A DNA stretch of 50,144 nucleotides from a virus. Every line of letters begins with the position of its first letter. Position 1 is the stretch's first letter. The notes below the pieces were generated by a model, which was not told the origin of the DNA, did not search any database, and worked only from the letters and a program-made list of their open reading frames with translations. Location: the IMG/VR virus record IMGVR_UViG_3300046820_000446, positions 1 to 50,144 of that record; one strand, written 5' to 3'. Shown in pieces: positions 27,361 to 36,250 of this stretch. The position numbers and the translations under genes were made by a program.

Positions 27361-28288
27361 TTTTTCTCCTTTGTAGGTTTTCGTAGTACGATTCAGACTG
27401 ATAAACTGTCCAGCATGTTCCTGGGTGGCCACCGTCACGGGCACACTCCCAATATGGCAATGCATTTAAATTTTCTGGGAATACTCCAACCTGATGTCGC
27501 TTTGAATATTCTGTACGTATCAATGGAGTATCTATTGTTTTTCTAATTATCCTATTGCCGTAGTTAAGGTCTGGCCATATTGCAGCATCATGCCAGCCAT
27601 CCCATAATAGGGTTATCCCAGCTGCTTCGCAATACTGCTCCATAATGTGCATCAGATCTGAAGCAAGTAGCCAAAAATTCTCTGCTATAACTGACTGAAA
27701 ATACTTCTTGTAGAAAGGGCCAGCCTCAATATTATTTATGTCTGGAATTAAAGTCTCATACATGCTTCTATGATCTACCCAAGATATGCCTCTCATAACA
27801 TCAGGAAGCATTAGAAATAAATAGTCTGGGTTTCCATATTTTTTAAAGTAGTCAAAGCAAACTCTAATTACTTGATGGACGCCAGCTCCAGGTTGTGACA
27901 AATTAAAGTATTCAACATTTTTACCTGGATGATCTTTTTCTATTTTCTTTGTTAGGAGATGAGGCCATGTGTACTCCTCTGGCAGTCCTTCACCATATGT
28001 GAATGAACAGCCTGCATAAACTATATTGATGCTGCCTGTATCCAGCTCCTTAAAGTGTTGACTTCTATATCCGCTTGAATTTATCTTATAGTCAAAATAC
28101 AACTCTTCATTTTTAATTTCTTCATTTTTAGCTTTATGAACAATAAGATAGCCATCTTTATCTACCTCATGAGGTATATCATTCTTATCAAGATCTTTAA
28201 ATCTTAAAGCATGTATATCAATTGGGCTTTGGTTAAGAGTGTCTATTGTTTTGAGTTTATCATTTAGATCAAATGTTTTTGAATTCAT
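27347..28288 (-). CDS. SGNH/GDSL-like hydrolase, paralogue 2
   Basis: 313 residues from ATG 28288 (a TTG lies two codons earlier). Same motifs as its neighbour: IVYAGCSFTYGEGLPEEYTW, NLSQPGAGVHQ, ARDGGHPG. Shared phrases such as SGYRSQHFKELD and KYGNPDYLF show tandem duplication. Probably acts on the same glycan pathway. Confidence 0.7.
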   Translation of the reverse strand: MNSKTFDLNDKLKTIDTLNQSPIDIHALRFKDLDKNDIPHEVDKDGYLIVHKAKNEEIKNEELYFDYKINSSGYRSQHFKELDTGSINIVYAGCSFTYGEGLPEEYTWPHLLTKKIEKDHPGKNVEYFNLSQPGAGVHQVIRVCFDYFKKYGNPDYLFLMLPDVMRGISWVDHRSMYETLIPDINNIEAGPFYKKYFQSVIAENFWLLASDLMHIMEQYCEAAGITLLWDGWHDAAIWPDLNYGNRIIRKTIDTPLIRTEYSKRHQVGVFPENLNALPYWECARDGGHPGTCWTVYQSESYYENLQRRKNEKG

Positions 28289-28502
28289 CTTCAACTATAT
28301 CCTGCACATATTCAGAAAAATGTTTTCTTATGCTGCCCATTGGTCTACTGCCAAATGACTCCCATATTCTTTTATACTCTATTATATTTTGCAGCGTTGT
28401 TGGGCATACCACAATACCGTTATAAGACTTCATAACTATTGGTAGTGGAACATGCTTACTGCAGCACTTGCATTGCTTTGCTAGCTCTTGATACTCGCTC
28501 AT
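28269..28502 (-). CDS. Small Cys-containing hypothetical (77 aa)
   Basis: CKCC near the start (residues 11-14) and another Cys at about 33 suggest a metal site; the rest is helical with VEDEF at the end. Overlaps terminase by four bases. Unrecognised. Confidence 0.5.
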   Translation of the reverse strand: MSEYQELAKQCKCCSKHVPLPIVMKSYNGIVVCPTTLQNIIEYKRIWESFGSRPMGSIRKHFSEYVQDIVEDEFKNI

Positions 28503-30301
28503 ATTATTTGCATCCTGTCCATTGCTTCTCTCAAATACTCAGGCATCCTGGGGGCCCTGATCATATTATACGATGATGTTTCCCCATCGCTCTCTGTTCC
28601 AAAATCATTGTCGTAGCTCATTGATTCATATGTATGTACATCTATTTGATTATTTATGTCTGGTCTAGTTCTGCTAATTGCATTAAATATTGATCCGCAA
28701 ACAGCATCGGCTAAGTCTTTAGATCCCTTTCTAGGGTGATCTACTTTATCTCTCATAATCTTTAACTGCAAAAGTTCATCAATCAGCAACTCTATATGTG
28801 GGCCATTTAGTCTTTCTTCCAGTACGACCATCGCCATATCGTCGTAGTGCTTCTTGGCAACAGACAAAATTTCAGTATTGATTCCATATGCTTTAAGCTG
28901 CTGCATCATATCATGGGAGTTCCATCTATCGAATGTACAGACTCCAATATCAAATCCACGAGTTTTTAAAGAAAGAATATAGTCTTTAACTTCAGTAAAA
29001 TCAACTGACTTGTCTGGTGTTGGTGTCCAGTACCTTACTGCATCTACTGTAACTATTGGGGCAGGCTGTGAGTATTCATTTGTAACCTTCACATTAACCC
29101 ACCTGTCAACATGGGCTAACGATACAGCACAATGGTCATGCTTTTGAGCTAAGTCTACGTGAATAAAATATTTTCTGTCGGCTTCTGGCTTAAACCATTC
29201 TTCTAATCTTCCAAACTTATCTACAGCAAGGTGCGCTATACTAAATGCTTTTTCAACTTTCTCTCTTGACTTAAAGAACGCATCAACCATCTCTGGTGGC
29301 ATACATGCAAATCTTCCAAGTGCGTCTAAGGAGTTCTTGTAAAAGTCTACCTTAAAGTCTTCAATCTTTTTTGTTGGGTTCACTTCCCATGTTGGTCTTT
29401 TTAAAGCATATGTCTTGGGATAAAGATATGAAATGATATGGTCTTCTTCCCACTCTACAGTTATTTCATTGCCCTCTATGCCATCTGGCAAGTCGTCATC
29501 CATCTTCAAAGTCTTGCTTCTAATTACAGTTTCTTTTTCACCAATGACTGACTCATAAAATTTTTGAATAGGATCATTTTTAAATCTTGGGAAAGAAAGC
29601 AAAATAACTTTGCCAAAGTCTGGGAAACGGGACATTACAGAGGCACGGTACATGTCATATATAGCGTCAGCTGTTTTAGCCTGATCATGTCCTGTAGTAT
29701 TTTCTTGTGCAAAACCTGATATCTCATCAAGGATAACTGCAATAACGTTATATCCTTCCCAGGCTTCTCTTTGAGAGTGACCAGAGTGGACTGTGATTGC
29801 TTTATCAAACTTCATTTCGGAAGCTTTGGCTTCATACTTTCCAACAAACCATGGGGATCTATCTACTCTTGTCTTGAATCCCTTAAAGAAAACATTGCTT
29901 GCCTGCTGTGCGTTAATAGCAATGTTAAGGATATCAATTGAGTCTCCTGGTGGTTTGCCATAGTAAGATGCTGGATCCTTTAAGCATAGCAATAAGTAAA
30001 CCATGTACGACACAGAAATAGTTGATGAGTAGTCTTTTCCAGATCCCTTGCCAAGCTGAGCTATAACTTCGTTGCAAGTCTGCTTAAATCTTTTCTTTCC
30101 TTCTTCTTCTCCATACAACTTTATAAGAGTAGACTCTTTATAAACCTGAGAAGATTTTTCAATAAGCTCATATTGATATTGGGACAAAGGAGGAAGACCC
30201 AAGTACTCTGGGCTAGTTACAAACGTTTGTAAATCTACTGGCTTTTCTTCAAACTCTTCGCCATCTAGAATATCTATTAAGTCTGAAAAATCAAATGACA
30301 T
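28499..30301 (-). CDS. Terminase large subunit
   Basis: 600 residues. ATPase: a Walker A variant GKGSGKD (84-90), Walker B VILDE (189-193) and a coupling region. Nuclease: HVDLAQKHDH with Asp383, CTFDRWNS, and KDLADAVCG near the end supply the RNase H-like acidic triad. It cuts concatemers and pumps DNA into proheads. Preceded by a DNA-binding protein gene (11-base overlap) that is probably the small subunit. Confidence 0.9.
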   Translation of the reverse strand: MSFDFSDLIDILDGEEFEEKPVDLQTFVTSPEYLGLPPLSQYQYELIEKSSQVYKESTLIKLYGEEEGKKRFKQTCNEVIAQLGKGSGKDYSSTISVSYMVYLLLCLKDPASYYGKPPGDSIDILNIAINAQQASNVFFKGFKTRVDRSPWFVGKYEAKASEMKFDKAITVHSGHSQREAWEGYNVIAVILDEISGFAQENTTGHDQAKTADAIYDMYRASVMSRFPDFGKVILLSFPRFKNDPIQKFYESVIGEKETVIRSKTLKMDDDLPDGIEGNEITVEWEEDHIISYLYPKTYALKRPTWEVNPTKKIEDFKVDFYKNSLDALGRFACMPPEMVDAFFKSREKVEKAFSIAHLAVDKFGRLEEWFKPEADRKYFIHVDLAQKHDHCAVSLAHVDRWVNVKVTNEYSQPAPIVTVDAVRYWTPTPDKSVDFTEVKDYILSLKTRGFDIGVCTFDRWNSHDMMQQLKAYGINTEILSVAKKHYDDMAMVVLEERLNGPHIELLIDELLQLKIMRDKVDHPRKGSKDLADAVCGSIFNAISRTRPDINNQIDVHTYESMSYDNDFGTESDGETSSYNMIRAPRMPEYLREAMDRMQII

Positions 30302-30827
30302 CTTCTGTTTCGATTACTATTGACTCCACTATCCCAGTTATTTGAGACAATCTTTTTGCAACATCCATCTTGCATTTAGGGCAGGTAGCAGTAACCTCTT
30401 TTAAAATGCCAACAAGTATGTCTTGCTTTCTTTCTGTTTCGGCAAGCTGTGAAGCAATCTCTGTATTCTCTAGGACACCTACAGACTGAAGCATAGCTAT
30501 TCTTTTTGTTTCAATATCTGCAATAAGCTTTAGAGCTCCTGACTTTACAGCCAAAGCTCCCTGCTGATCTGCATCTTCTACAGTTCTCCATGCCTCTTTG
30601 ATAAGCATTGCGTAATGTTGATCTGCTCCTGAGATAGCCTCTCTAGCACGATCACGTATATTGTTGTCATTATGTACAACAGACTTCCATTCATCAAGGT
30701 ACTCTAGGACCTCTTTTCGGGAGTAGCCCGTCAGAGTTGCTATCTGGGTTGCTGAATTGCCCTTTAAAAGCTCTTCTACGACCTTATTCATACGGTCAAA
30801 ATGGACTGCTGGCTCTAATTCGCTCAT
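30291..30827 (-). CDS. Probable terminase small subunit
   Basis: 178 residues. N-terminal helix-turn-helix (LLKGNSATQIATLTGYSRKEVLEYL), a helical oligomerisation region, and CPKC near residue 148. The position directly before the large subunit is the main argument. Leaderless ATG: TATAAT is six bases upstream. It could instead be another DNA-binding protein. Confidence 0.65.
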   Translation of the reverse strand: MSELEPAVHFDRMNKVVEELLKGNSATQIATLTGYSRKEVLEYLDEWKSVVHNDNNIRDRAREAISGADQHYAMLIKEAWRTVEDADQQGALAVKSGALKLIADIETKRIAMLQSVGVLENTEIASQLAETERKQDILVGILKEVTATCPKCKMDVAKRLSQITGIVESIVIETEDVI

Positions 30828-30833
30828 ATCTAA

Positions 30834-30839
30834 ATTATA
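30834..30839 (-). promoter_or_regulatory. -10 box of a leaderless promoter for the terminase genes
   Basis: TATAAT, six bases, ATG 30827. Sits in a 27-base gap. No clear -35. Confidence 0.5.
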
Positions 30840-30854
30840 CCACGTTTTAGTTGA

Positions 30855-31181
30855 CTAGGACTTGTTGGCTATTTTAAGCAAGATCAAGTACCCAATTAAA
30901 TCATCAATGTCATTATCTCCAGGGAAGGCTTGGTCATTTTGAATTCTATTTAGCTTGTCATCAATACGGACACGAATCTGCTCTGTTGAATCCGCCTTTG
31001 AAAATATTCTAATTGGATCAAGGGCAGAGTTGCCGTAGGAGATATTCTTTTTAATTAGCATCTCTGCTGTCTCTAAACACTCTCTAATAATAGGGTGTCC
31101 TGAAGGAGCATCTGTTGCAATTAATTGAAGGTCTGTAATCCAAGCCTGATATCCGCCGTCTTTATTTGGGTAACCCGTCAT
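30855..31181 (-). CDS. DUF1599 / nucleotide-modification-associated domain 1 protein
   Basis: 108 residues from MTGYPNKDGG (ATGA overlap with the HTH gene). KKNISYGNSALDPIRIFSK, then RVRIDDKLNRI and DIDDLIGYLILLKIA match DUF1599, a MazG-like all-helical fold associated with base-modification loci. May act on modified nucleotides. Confidence 0.7.
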   Translation of the reverse strand: MTGYPNKDGGYQAWITDLQLIATDAPSGHPIIRECLETAEMLIKKNISYGNSALDPIRIFSKADSTEQIRVRIDDKLNRIQNDQAFPGDNDIDDLIGYLILLKIANKS

Positions 31182-31324
31182 TTTTTTCTTAACAATCCAA
31201 ACTCTTGTAAATATCTCTGTATAGTCATAGCAGAGACACCGCACTCTTTACCGATTTCAGTAACTGTTTTCTTTTGCACTACATATCTTCTGTAAAGCCA
31301 ATCTTTACTCTGGTATAGTTTCAT
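31178..31324 (-). CDS. Small helix-turn-helix protein (48 aa)
   Basis: MKLYQSKDWLYRRYVVQKKT, then TEIGKECGVSAMTIQRYLQEF, a textbook HTH. Homologues in phages are near nucleases. ATGA overlaps at both ends. Probably binds DNA. Confidence 0.65.
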   Translation of the reverse strand: MKLYQSKDWLYRRYVVQKKTVTEIGKECGVSAMTIQRYLQEFGLLRKK

Positions 31325-31887
31325 CGCTTAGTAAGCACCTGGTTACTATAATGTGCAATACCAAAGCTGTCTGCAACATCAAAATCCACAATTTGTAAAC
31401 CATATTTCTTATTAAAATAATCAGCAGTTCTTTGCTTTCTCATATTACGCAATTGATTCTTATACCATGAATCTGCATATCCTGGGTTAGCCAGTCTTAT
31501 TGCAGACTTCTCTTCCTTTGTAGGATTCTTGTTACCAATATATGATTGCCAAGCGGATGGGCTAATGGTAATAACTTTAGCGCCAGTAGACATGAGCTCA
31601 GCAATAACAACTCCATATACATATGATAATTTTATCACAGCATCTGGTGATCTGACAAGTACTGCTCCTTCTACAACTATGTAATCACTCTTTAGTTCTT
31701 CTAACATCATAGACATTTTGTTTTTAGCATCATATATCTTTTCATAGATATCTTCGCCTACAAGATTGATCTTGCCCCATTTCAGCGGCACATCATCTTC
31801 CATCAAGCAAAAAGCTATAGAGTTTGTTGAGGCATCTATGCCTAAAACTCTATTTGCTTTTGTCTTAACAAGGCTAGCTAATTTCAT
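31321..31887 (-). CDS. RuvC-like Holliday-junction resolvase
   Basis: 188 residues with the RNase H-like fold: Asp18 (LGIDAS), Glu73 (VVEGAV), Asp170 and Asp173 (DFDVADS) are the catalytic acids. Resolves branched DNA before packaging. It lies between recombination and terminase genes. Confidence 0.8.
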   Translation of the reverse strand: MKLASLVKTKANRVLGIDASTNSIAFCLMEDDVPLKWGKINLVGEDIYEKIYDAKNKMSMMLEELKSDYIVVEGAVLVRSPDAVIKLSYVYGVVIAELMSTGAKVITISPSAWQSYIGNKNPTKEEKSAIRLANPGYADSWYKNQLRNMRKQRTADYFNKKYGLQIVDFDVADSFGIAHYSNQVLTKR

Positions 31888-32152
31888 CTATAATCTCCGA
31901 CAATAAGTTTTTTGTTTTCTTGTAGTTAGTCTTTTGACAAGATGAACATACATTTTCAGAATTGTATCTACTTAGAACAGATTTGCATTTCTTGCAATGT
32001 CTGATTGCGCCTTTCTTAATGGCTTTCTTCTCATAGTACTTTTCCATAATTCTTTTATTGGTTGCCACACGACAGCACTCATCTGAACAATACTTTTGGT
32101 TGTGTGTCTTTGCCTCAAAATCTTTTTGGCACTCAGAATTAATGCATATCAT
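31874..32152 (-). CDS. Double zinc-finger protein (92 aa)
   Basis: First finger: CINSEC and YCSDECC (the F...KYCS-x2-C type found beside nucleases). Second finger: CKKC and CSSC. Basic helix between. Probably nucleic-acid binding. Overlaps RuvC by 14 bases. Confidence 0.6.
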   Translation of the reverse strand: MICINSECQKDFEAKTHNQKYCSDECCRVATNKRIMEKYYEKKAIKKGAIRHCKKCKSVLSRYNSENVCSSCQKTNYKKTKNLLSEIIDEIS

Positions 32153-32940
32153 ATTCCAGCCACCTCAAATAATTCAATCTGAACAGTCCCTACTGGAGTA
32201 TCTTTACTATAACATTCTTTTTTAATTGGACAATATGTGCATGGCATTTTAGACTTAGTGGCCCCAGCAGGTCGCATAGGGATATCTCCATCTTTAAAAT
32301 TGTCATATACTTCTTGCATCCAGAGGAATGTGTCTTCAATTATTTTCTTGTTCTTGTCATTCATAGAAATAGGAATAATAAGGATCTCTTGCGTATTCTT
32401 GTTTTCATACAAAAAGAATCCCTCTTTAGCATTCTTTAACTTCATGTATGTAAGTAGCTGTAGCATGTGGTTGGCAGATGACTTCATCTCTGATTGTCTT
32501 GTATCCCACACTTCTTGCTTAGCCGTCTTAATTTCACCAATCACGGTCTCGCCATCGTATTCCATAATTAAATCAATGAAGCCACGAATTGGTGGGTACT
32601 CATTTACAATCTCTTCTTCTTCAGCTCTCCACTCTGGCATTGTAGATATAAGCTTCTGAAGTCTTTCGTGAGCCTGAGTTCCCTGTGCCATATTAGCCAC
32701 TGCTACTGCATCGTTATCATCAATGAATACTGCACCAGAAAATGCCATGTACCAATATCTTGGGCATTTGCCGTGTCCATATCCAAGCGAGCTAGGACTA
32801 AATGACTTCTTTGTCATTGATCCATCTGCTCTTTTTGTATTTCTATAAGCCTCATCAAGAAGATCAGCAAATCTTTCTGGGTCAAAAAATTTTCCAGTAT
32901 GCTTCTTAAATTTAAGGTTCTTTACTATATCTCTGCCCAT
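32149..32940 (-). CDS. Cas4/RecB-like Fe-S exonuclease
   Basis: 263 residues. PD-(D/E)xK core: His91 (GTQAHERL), Asp123 (GFIDLI), Glu136 and Lys138 (GEIKTAK), then a QLLTYM motif. Cys59 with Cys234, Cys237 and Cys243 would hold a 4Fe-4S cluster. There are no other CRISPR genes. Likely acts in phage recombination or end processing. Confidence 0.85.
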   Translation of the reverse strand: MGRDIVKNLKFKKHTGKFFDPERFADLLDEAYRNTKRADGSMTKKSFSPSSLGYGHGKCPRYWYMAFSGAVFIDDNDAVAVANMAQGTQAHERLQKLISTMPEWRAEEEEIVNEYPPIRGFIDLIMEYDGETVIGEIKTAKQEVWDTRQSEMKSSANHMLQLLTYMKLKNAKEGFFLYENKNTQEILIIPISMNDKNKKIIEDTFLWMQEVYDNFKDGDIPMRPAGATKSKMPCTYCPIKKECYSKDTPVGTVQIELFEVAGI

Positions 32941-33278
32941 TATGAGTTGTACCTAACGACATACTTAAGTGCATCTACAAGTTTGTCTATGGACTCCTTT
33001 ACTGAATAATAAACGTTCTTCTTATTGTTATTTACTGTTCCCGCTTTATCCTTTGCAATGGTTGAATAGACTGAAGCCATTACGCCAAACTTAGTAGACA
33101 TAGCCTGAAGCTCCATAATAAGAACTGGGGCTTTAGCAGAAGGCACTTCTGGGTTCATCAAAATCTTAACTACAATAGCAAGAGCTCTATCTAGATGCTC
33201 ATCCTTCATGTACTCATGAAGATCATTGAACTCTGTAATATCACTAATTAATTGAAGTGTGTTTTTATCTTCTGTCAT
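32940..33278 (-). CDS. Hypothetical helical protein (112 aa)
   Basis: All-helical, no cysteines. Located between the membrane microprotein and the nuclease; AAAGGAT site. I cannot assign a family; a structural or recombination-accessory role is possible. Confidence 0.55.
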   Translation of the reverse strand: MTEDKNTLQLISDITEFNDLHEYMKDEHLDRALAIVVKILMNPEVPSAKAPVLIMELQAMSTKFGVMASVYSTIAKDKAGTVNNNKKNVYYSVKESIDKLVDALKYVVRYNS

Positions 33279-33387
33279 TTTTTATCCTTTTGTCTAATTT
33301 GTCTATAAATAATCCAAGCGGGTATCCTAGAGAGAATCCTATCATAATACCTAAAAGAAAGATAGTCATTAAAAGCATAGCCTCCAT
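33265..33387 (-). CDS. Single-span membrane microprotein (40 aa)
   Basis: MEAMLLMTIFLLGIMIGFSL is one membrane span, then a basic tail (DKLDKRIKNDRR). Overlaps both neighbours. Unknown role. Confidence 0.5.
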   Translation of the reverse strand: MEAMLLMTIFLLGIMIGFSLGYPLGLFIDKLDKRIKNDRR

Positions 33388-34172
33388 ACCCCGTCACATT
33401 TTTTACCAAACCCTTGTAAGGTAATTCTTCTATCGTTACTCATTGGCTTTTGCGTATGACCAACAGCATGATATATTGCACCTTCTTGAAAAAATATTTG
33501 TCCTGGCTTATGCTGTACAATATCTGGAATCTTATTTTTGATATTATTTTCAAGCATATATACATTGTCTGGGTATGATGTGTAGTCTATAGACTTAGCC
33601 CATTTAGCATACTCTGTATTAGAAAACAGCCCTTTGTCTTCCTGATCCCACAGAGCAATACTTGCTCCAAATTCAGGAACATCAATTGCAAATGTAAAAG
33701 ACATTGTTGTTGTGTTGTCAACATCAGAGTATCTATTCCATAAGTAATTAAGTCTATCTACTTGAACATCTCTATGTATTGCACTTACTGTCTCTGTACG
33801 CTCCAGCTCGATTGGCTCTTTGCGTGACTTAGGCTCTCCATATATGTAGAATCCAGGTAGGGGTCCATCAGATATTAGCTCACATTCTCCTAGCTTAGTT
33901 GATATTTCTTTAACAGCCTTGTCGTAAAGTGGATGAAAGTATTTTAATAGCATTGCATTGCTTTCACGACATCTTGCAATGTATTCTTCACTAGCATCTT
34001 CTTCGTGCGTTGGCCCATCTAAATGAGTGGCAAGGCCTAAAGTATAATAGTGTCCTCCGTTAAACTTACGAATAGACCATCTGTCATATAGGGAATCAAT
34101 TAGGTTTGAATAATGTATTGTTTCCGCTTCAGTTAGGAGCTGTGACACATAATACTGTCCAACATTACTCAT
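33369..34172 (-). CDS. 2OG-Fe(II) oxygenase-like protein
   Basis: 267 residues. His133 and Asp135 (AIHRDVQ), a later His in GAIYHAVGHT, and Arg in RRITLQGFG fit the dioxygenase active site. Larger and different from the other three. It sits in the replication block, so it might act on DNA or a DNA-binding protein rather than proline. Strong GGGAGGAG site. Confidence 0.6.
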   Translation of the reverse strand: MSNVGQYYVSQLLTEAETIHYSNLIDSLYDRWSIRKFNGGHYYTLGLATHLDGPTHEEDASEEYIARCRESNAMLLKYFHPLYDKAVKEISTKLGECELISDGPLPGFYIYGEPKSRKEPIELERTETVSAIHRDVQVDRLNYLWNRYSDVDNTTTMSFTFAIDVPEFGASIALWDQEDKGLFSNTEYAKWAKSIDYTSYPDNVYMLENNIKNKIPDIVQHKPGQIFFQEGAIYHAVGHTQKPMSNDRRITLQGFGKKCDGVWRLCF

Positions 34173-34470
34173 GATTCTCCTCCCAGAACTGTATTAGCTC
34201 TTCTAATACAGCCCACTCTATTATGCCAAGTCTAACCTTGGCTTCCTTGCCTATAATAATTTTTAAGGCTGGATACATATCTCTGTTTACCTTAAATGTA
34301 TCAGTACAGATCTTGGCCCAGTTGTCTTTGTTTAGTGTAAAAGAAGATCCTGCCTCTTTATAATCTACAAGAAACTGCTTCCATTGAGCATCACCCTTTT
34401 GATAGTCGCCACGACCAGAGTTTTTCTGGGCTTTAGCCCCATCTCTTTTAACTTCTGCTCTCTCTGACAT
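34165..34470 (-). CDS. Conserved hypothetical (101 aa)
   Basis: Basic N-terminus, then FTLNKDNWAKICTDTFKVNRDMY and KEAKVRLGIIEWAVLEEL. It sits between RecA-side and oxygenase genes. No motif recognised. Confidence 0.55.
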   Translation of the reverse strand: MSERAEVKRDGAKAQKNSGRGDYQKGDAQWKQFLVDYKEAGSSFTLNKDNWAKICTDTFKVNRDMYPALKIIIGKEAKVRLGIIEWAVLEELIQFWEENHE

Positions 34471-34676
34471 TAACCTACCTGATATCTTGTTTCGTGACCG
34501 TCTTTACATCTCCAGTACATTTCCATAGTTTGATTATTAAACATGTAAGAGTCAACATAAAGATCGCACTTAGAGCAAGGTCTCATCTGCTCAATGACCT
34601 CAACTCTTTCATCAAGTGGAACAGTATCTATTGTAGATTTATTTAAAAACTCATTAAGATTTGGCACTGATATCAC
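34470..34676 (-). CDS. Zinc-binding hypothetical, GTG start
   Basis: CSKCDLY and a later C-x-D-x-H (RCKDGHE) suggest a zinc site. The gene begins with a GTG (34676 or 34667) within the end of recA; an earlier in-frame Met is implausible. Confidence 0.5.
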   Translation of the reverse strand: MISVPNLNEFLNKSTIDTVPLDERVEVIEQMRPCSKCDLYVDSYMFNNQTMEMYWRCKDGHETRYQVG

Positions 34677-35658
34677 CAACAAGCTTTTCAACAACATCTG
34701 GATTTTCTCTTAAGTATGCAACAGCTTTAGCACGACCTTGTAGTCTCTCACCATTAACTGTATACCAAGCGCCACCCTTTTCTACTGCGCCAACCATCTC
34801 CGCAACATCAAGAGTTTCGCCAACGCCATCTACTCCTAGGGTTTCTCCTTGGTAATAGAAATCGTATTGTCCTGAAAGGTTAGGGGGGCCGAGCTTGTTG
34901 TAATCAATAATCCAATTGACTGGTCTGCCAACTCGCTGTTCAATGATTTTGTCACCAACTTGAACGCCCGCTTTAATCGCATTTGCTTCAGCTTCAGAAG
35001 ACCATAGCTTAATGACTGTTGAAGAAAAGAACTTGACCGCCATTCCCCCCGTTGGGATATGGGAAGCATGCATAGATCCAAATTGATTTCTTTGCTGTGA
35101 GATGAGAACCAGTAGTGTATTTTTGTTTGCATAGTTTAACATCTTGACTGCGTGAGTCATATCCTTTGCTTCTGCGCCGATTTGCTTTGTGTCTTGCAAA
35201 TCCTTCATTTCATTTCCGTCTTTTTCAAAATAGATTGCAGGTAGAAGTGCTGAGATTGAATCTACAACGATAATGTCTACTCCAGCATCCATTAGCTTTG
35301 TGGCAACATCAACCATATCATTTACTGTTTTCGCTGGTGAGTAAATAAGGGAAGCAGAATCTACTCCTAAAGCTTCAGCCCAAGACTGATCATATGATGC
35401 CTCTGCATCAATCCATGCACAAGTCTTTCCGTCTTTCTGTGCAAGAGCAATCATCTGCAAACAGAAAGAAGACTTTCCTGCAGACTTGTTACCCCAAACA
35501 AGAACTTGTCGTCCATAACCAAGGCCACCCTTGAGCGCCATGTTCAATCCTATGCTTGGTGTCTTTTGCTTTTCAACTTTTACATCTTGTGCTGCTTTTA
35601 CTCTTGCTCTTGTTTTTGGATCTAATCCTGCTAGGATATCATCAATCGCTATAGTCAT
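34654..35658 (-). CDS. recA: RecA recombinase
   Basis: 334 residues. Walker A GNKSAGKS (56-63), Walker B DIIVVDSISAL, QQRNQFG (L1 region) and the MAVKFFSS strand are all present. The end is slightly shorter than bacterial RecA (about 350) and lacks a long acidic tail. Drives strand exchange in phage recombination and repair. Confidence 0.9.
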   Translation of the reverse strand: MTIAIDDILAGLDPKTRARVKAAQDVKVEKQKTPSIGLNMALKGGLGYGRQVLVWGNKSAGKSSFCLQMIALAQKDGKTCAWIDAEASYDQSWAEALGVDSASLIYSPAKTVNDMVDVATKLMDAGVDIIVVDSISALLPAIYFEKDGNEMKDLQDTKQIGAEAKDMTHAVKMLNYANKNTLLVLISQQRNQFGSMHASHIPTGGMAVKFFSSTVIKLWSSEAEANAIKAGVQVGDKIIEQRVGRPVNWIIDYNKLGPPNLSGQYDFYYQGETLGVDGVGETLDVAEMVGAVEKGGAWYTVNGERLQGRAKAVAYLRENPDVVEKLVGDISAKS

Positions 35659-35682
35659 TTATTATCTTTTCTCTTTGATACA

Positions 35683-35711
35683 ATTATATCATTAAAATAA
35701 ATTGCCGTGAA
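35683..35711 (-). promoter_or_regulatory. recA promoter
   Basis: TTCACG (35711-35706), 17-base spacer, TATAAT (35688-35683). Unlike many here, it gives a leader (about 18 bases) with an AGAGAAAAG ribosome site before ATG 35658. Confidence 0.5.
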
Positions 35712-36045
35712 GCTTTGGGCGAGCTTTATTTACTTCCATCTTTTTAAATAAAATTTCATCTAGACTGTGATCTATGAATCCGCCATTACGCATTGATGCA
35801 TACAGATCAAGAGTTCTAATTAGGATGTCTGCCATTTCTTCGACAATTTCTTCTGAACCTTTATTCTTTCTGATTGCCTCAAGAACTTCTGTAACCTCAG
35901 AATGCACTAGTGCAAGTTTATTTCCAAACACATCAAAGTTTTTTGGGTTATCCCAGAAACCTTTTTCAATTGCTGTTTCATGTAAGATTGCAGCAAGCAC
36001 ATCTAGTCCGTAGTCTGTTGGAAGCTCTACATCTTTATTCGACAT
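35692..36045 (-). CDS. MazG-like NTP pyrophosphohydrolase
   Basis: 117 residues, helical. Glu50, Glu53 (SEVTEVLEAIRK) and Glu69-Glu70, Asp73 (EEMADILIRTLD) are the ExxE/ExxD magnesium ligands. Cleaves (d)NTPs to monophosphates; phage versions can lower (p)ppGpp or recycle nucleotides. Confidence 0.8.
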   Translation of the reverse strand: MSNKDVELPTDYGLDVLAAILHETAIEKGFWDNPKNFDVFGNKLALVHSEVTEVLEAIRKNKGSEEIVEEMADILIRTLDLYASMRNGGFIDHSLDEILFKKMEVNKARPKLHGNLF

Positions 36046-36250
36046 CTTTTACCTTTAGCTTAAATGTAAATGTTTGATTATCTGAATTGTAATCAACCTG
36101 TAATTCCTGATCTTCTGTTCCAGCATTAATGAATGCGTCTGTTGGTACGGTAATTTCACCTAGCGTTTGAATTGTAGCAATCAATATCTTTGGTACACTC
36201 AGTGTTCCAAAAATGTCTTCAGCGCTAGATGACTCAATTTCTTCTGTCAT
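36035..36250 (-). CDS. Small beta-rich hypothetical (71 aa)
   Basis: An acidic start and a strand-rich body (ATIQTLGEITVPTDAF, TFTFKLKV). It sits directly after the DNA polymerase gene with AAGGAG. No family recognised; possibly a clamp or polymerase accessory. Confidence 0.5.
   Translation of the reverse strand: MTEEIESSSAEDIFGTLSVPKILIATIQTLGEITVPTDAFINAGTEDQELQVDYNSDNQTFTFKLKVKDVE

Noticed and set aside
32149-32940. Cas4 as a sign of a CRISPR system
   Set aside because: No repeat-spacer array and no cas1/cas2 or effector genes; the context is phage recombination, where Cas4/RecB-like nucleases are common.
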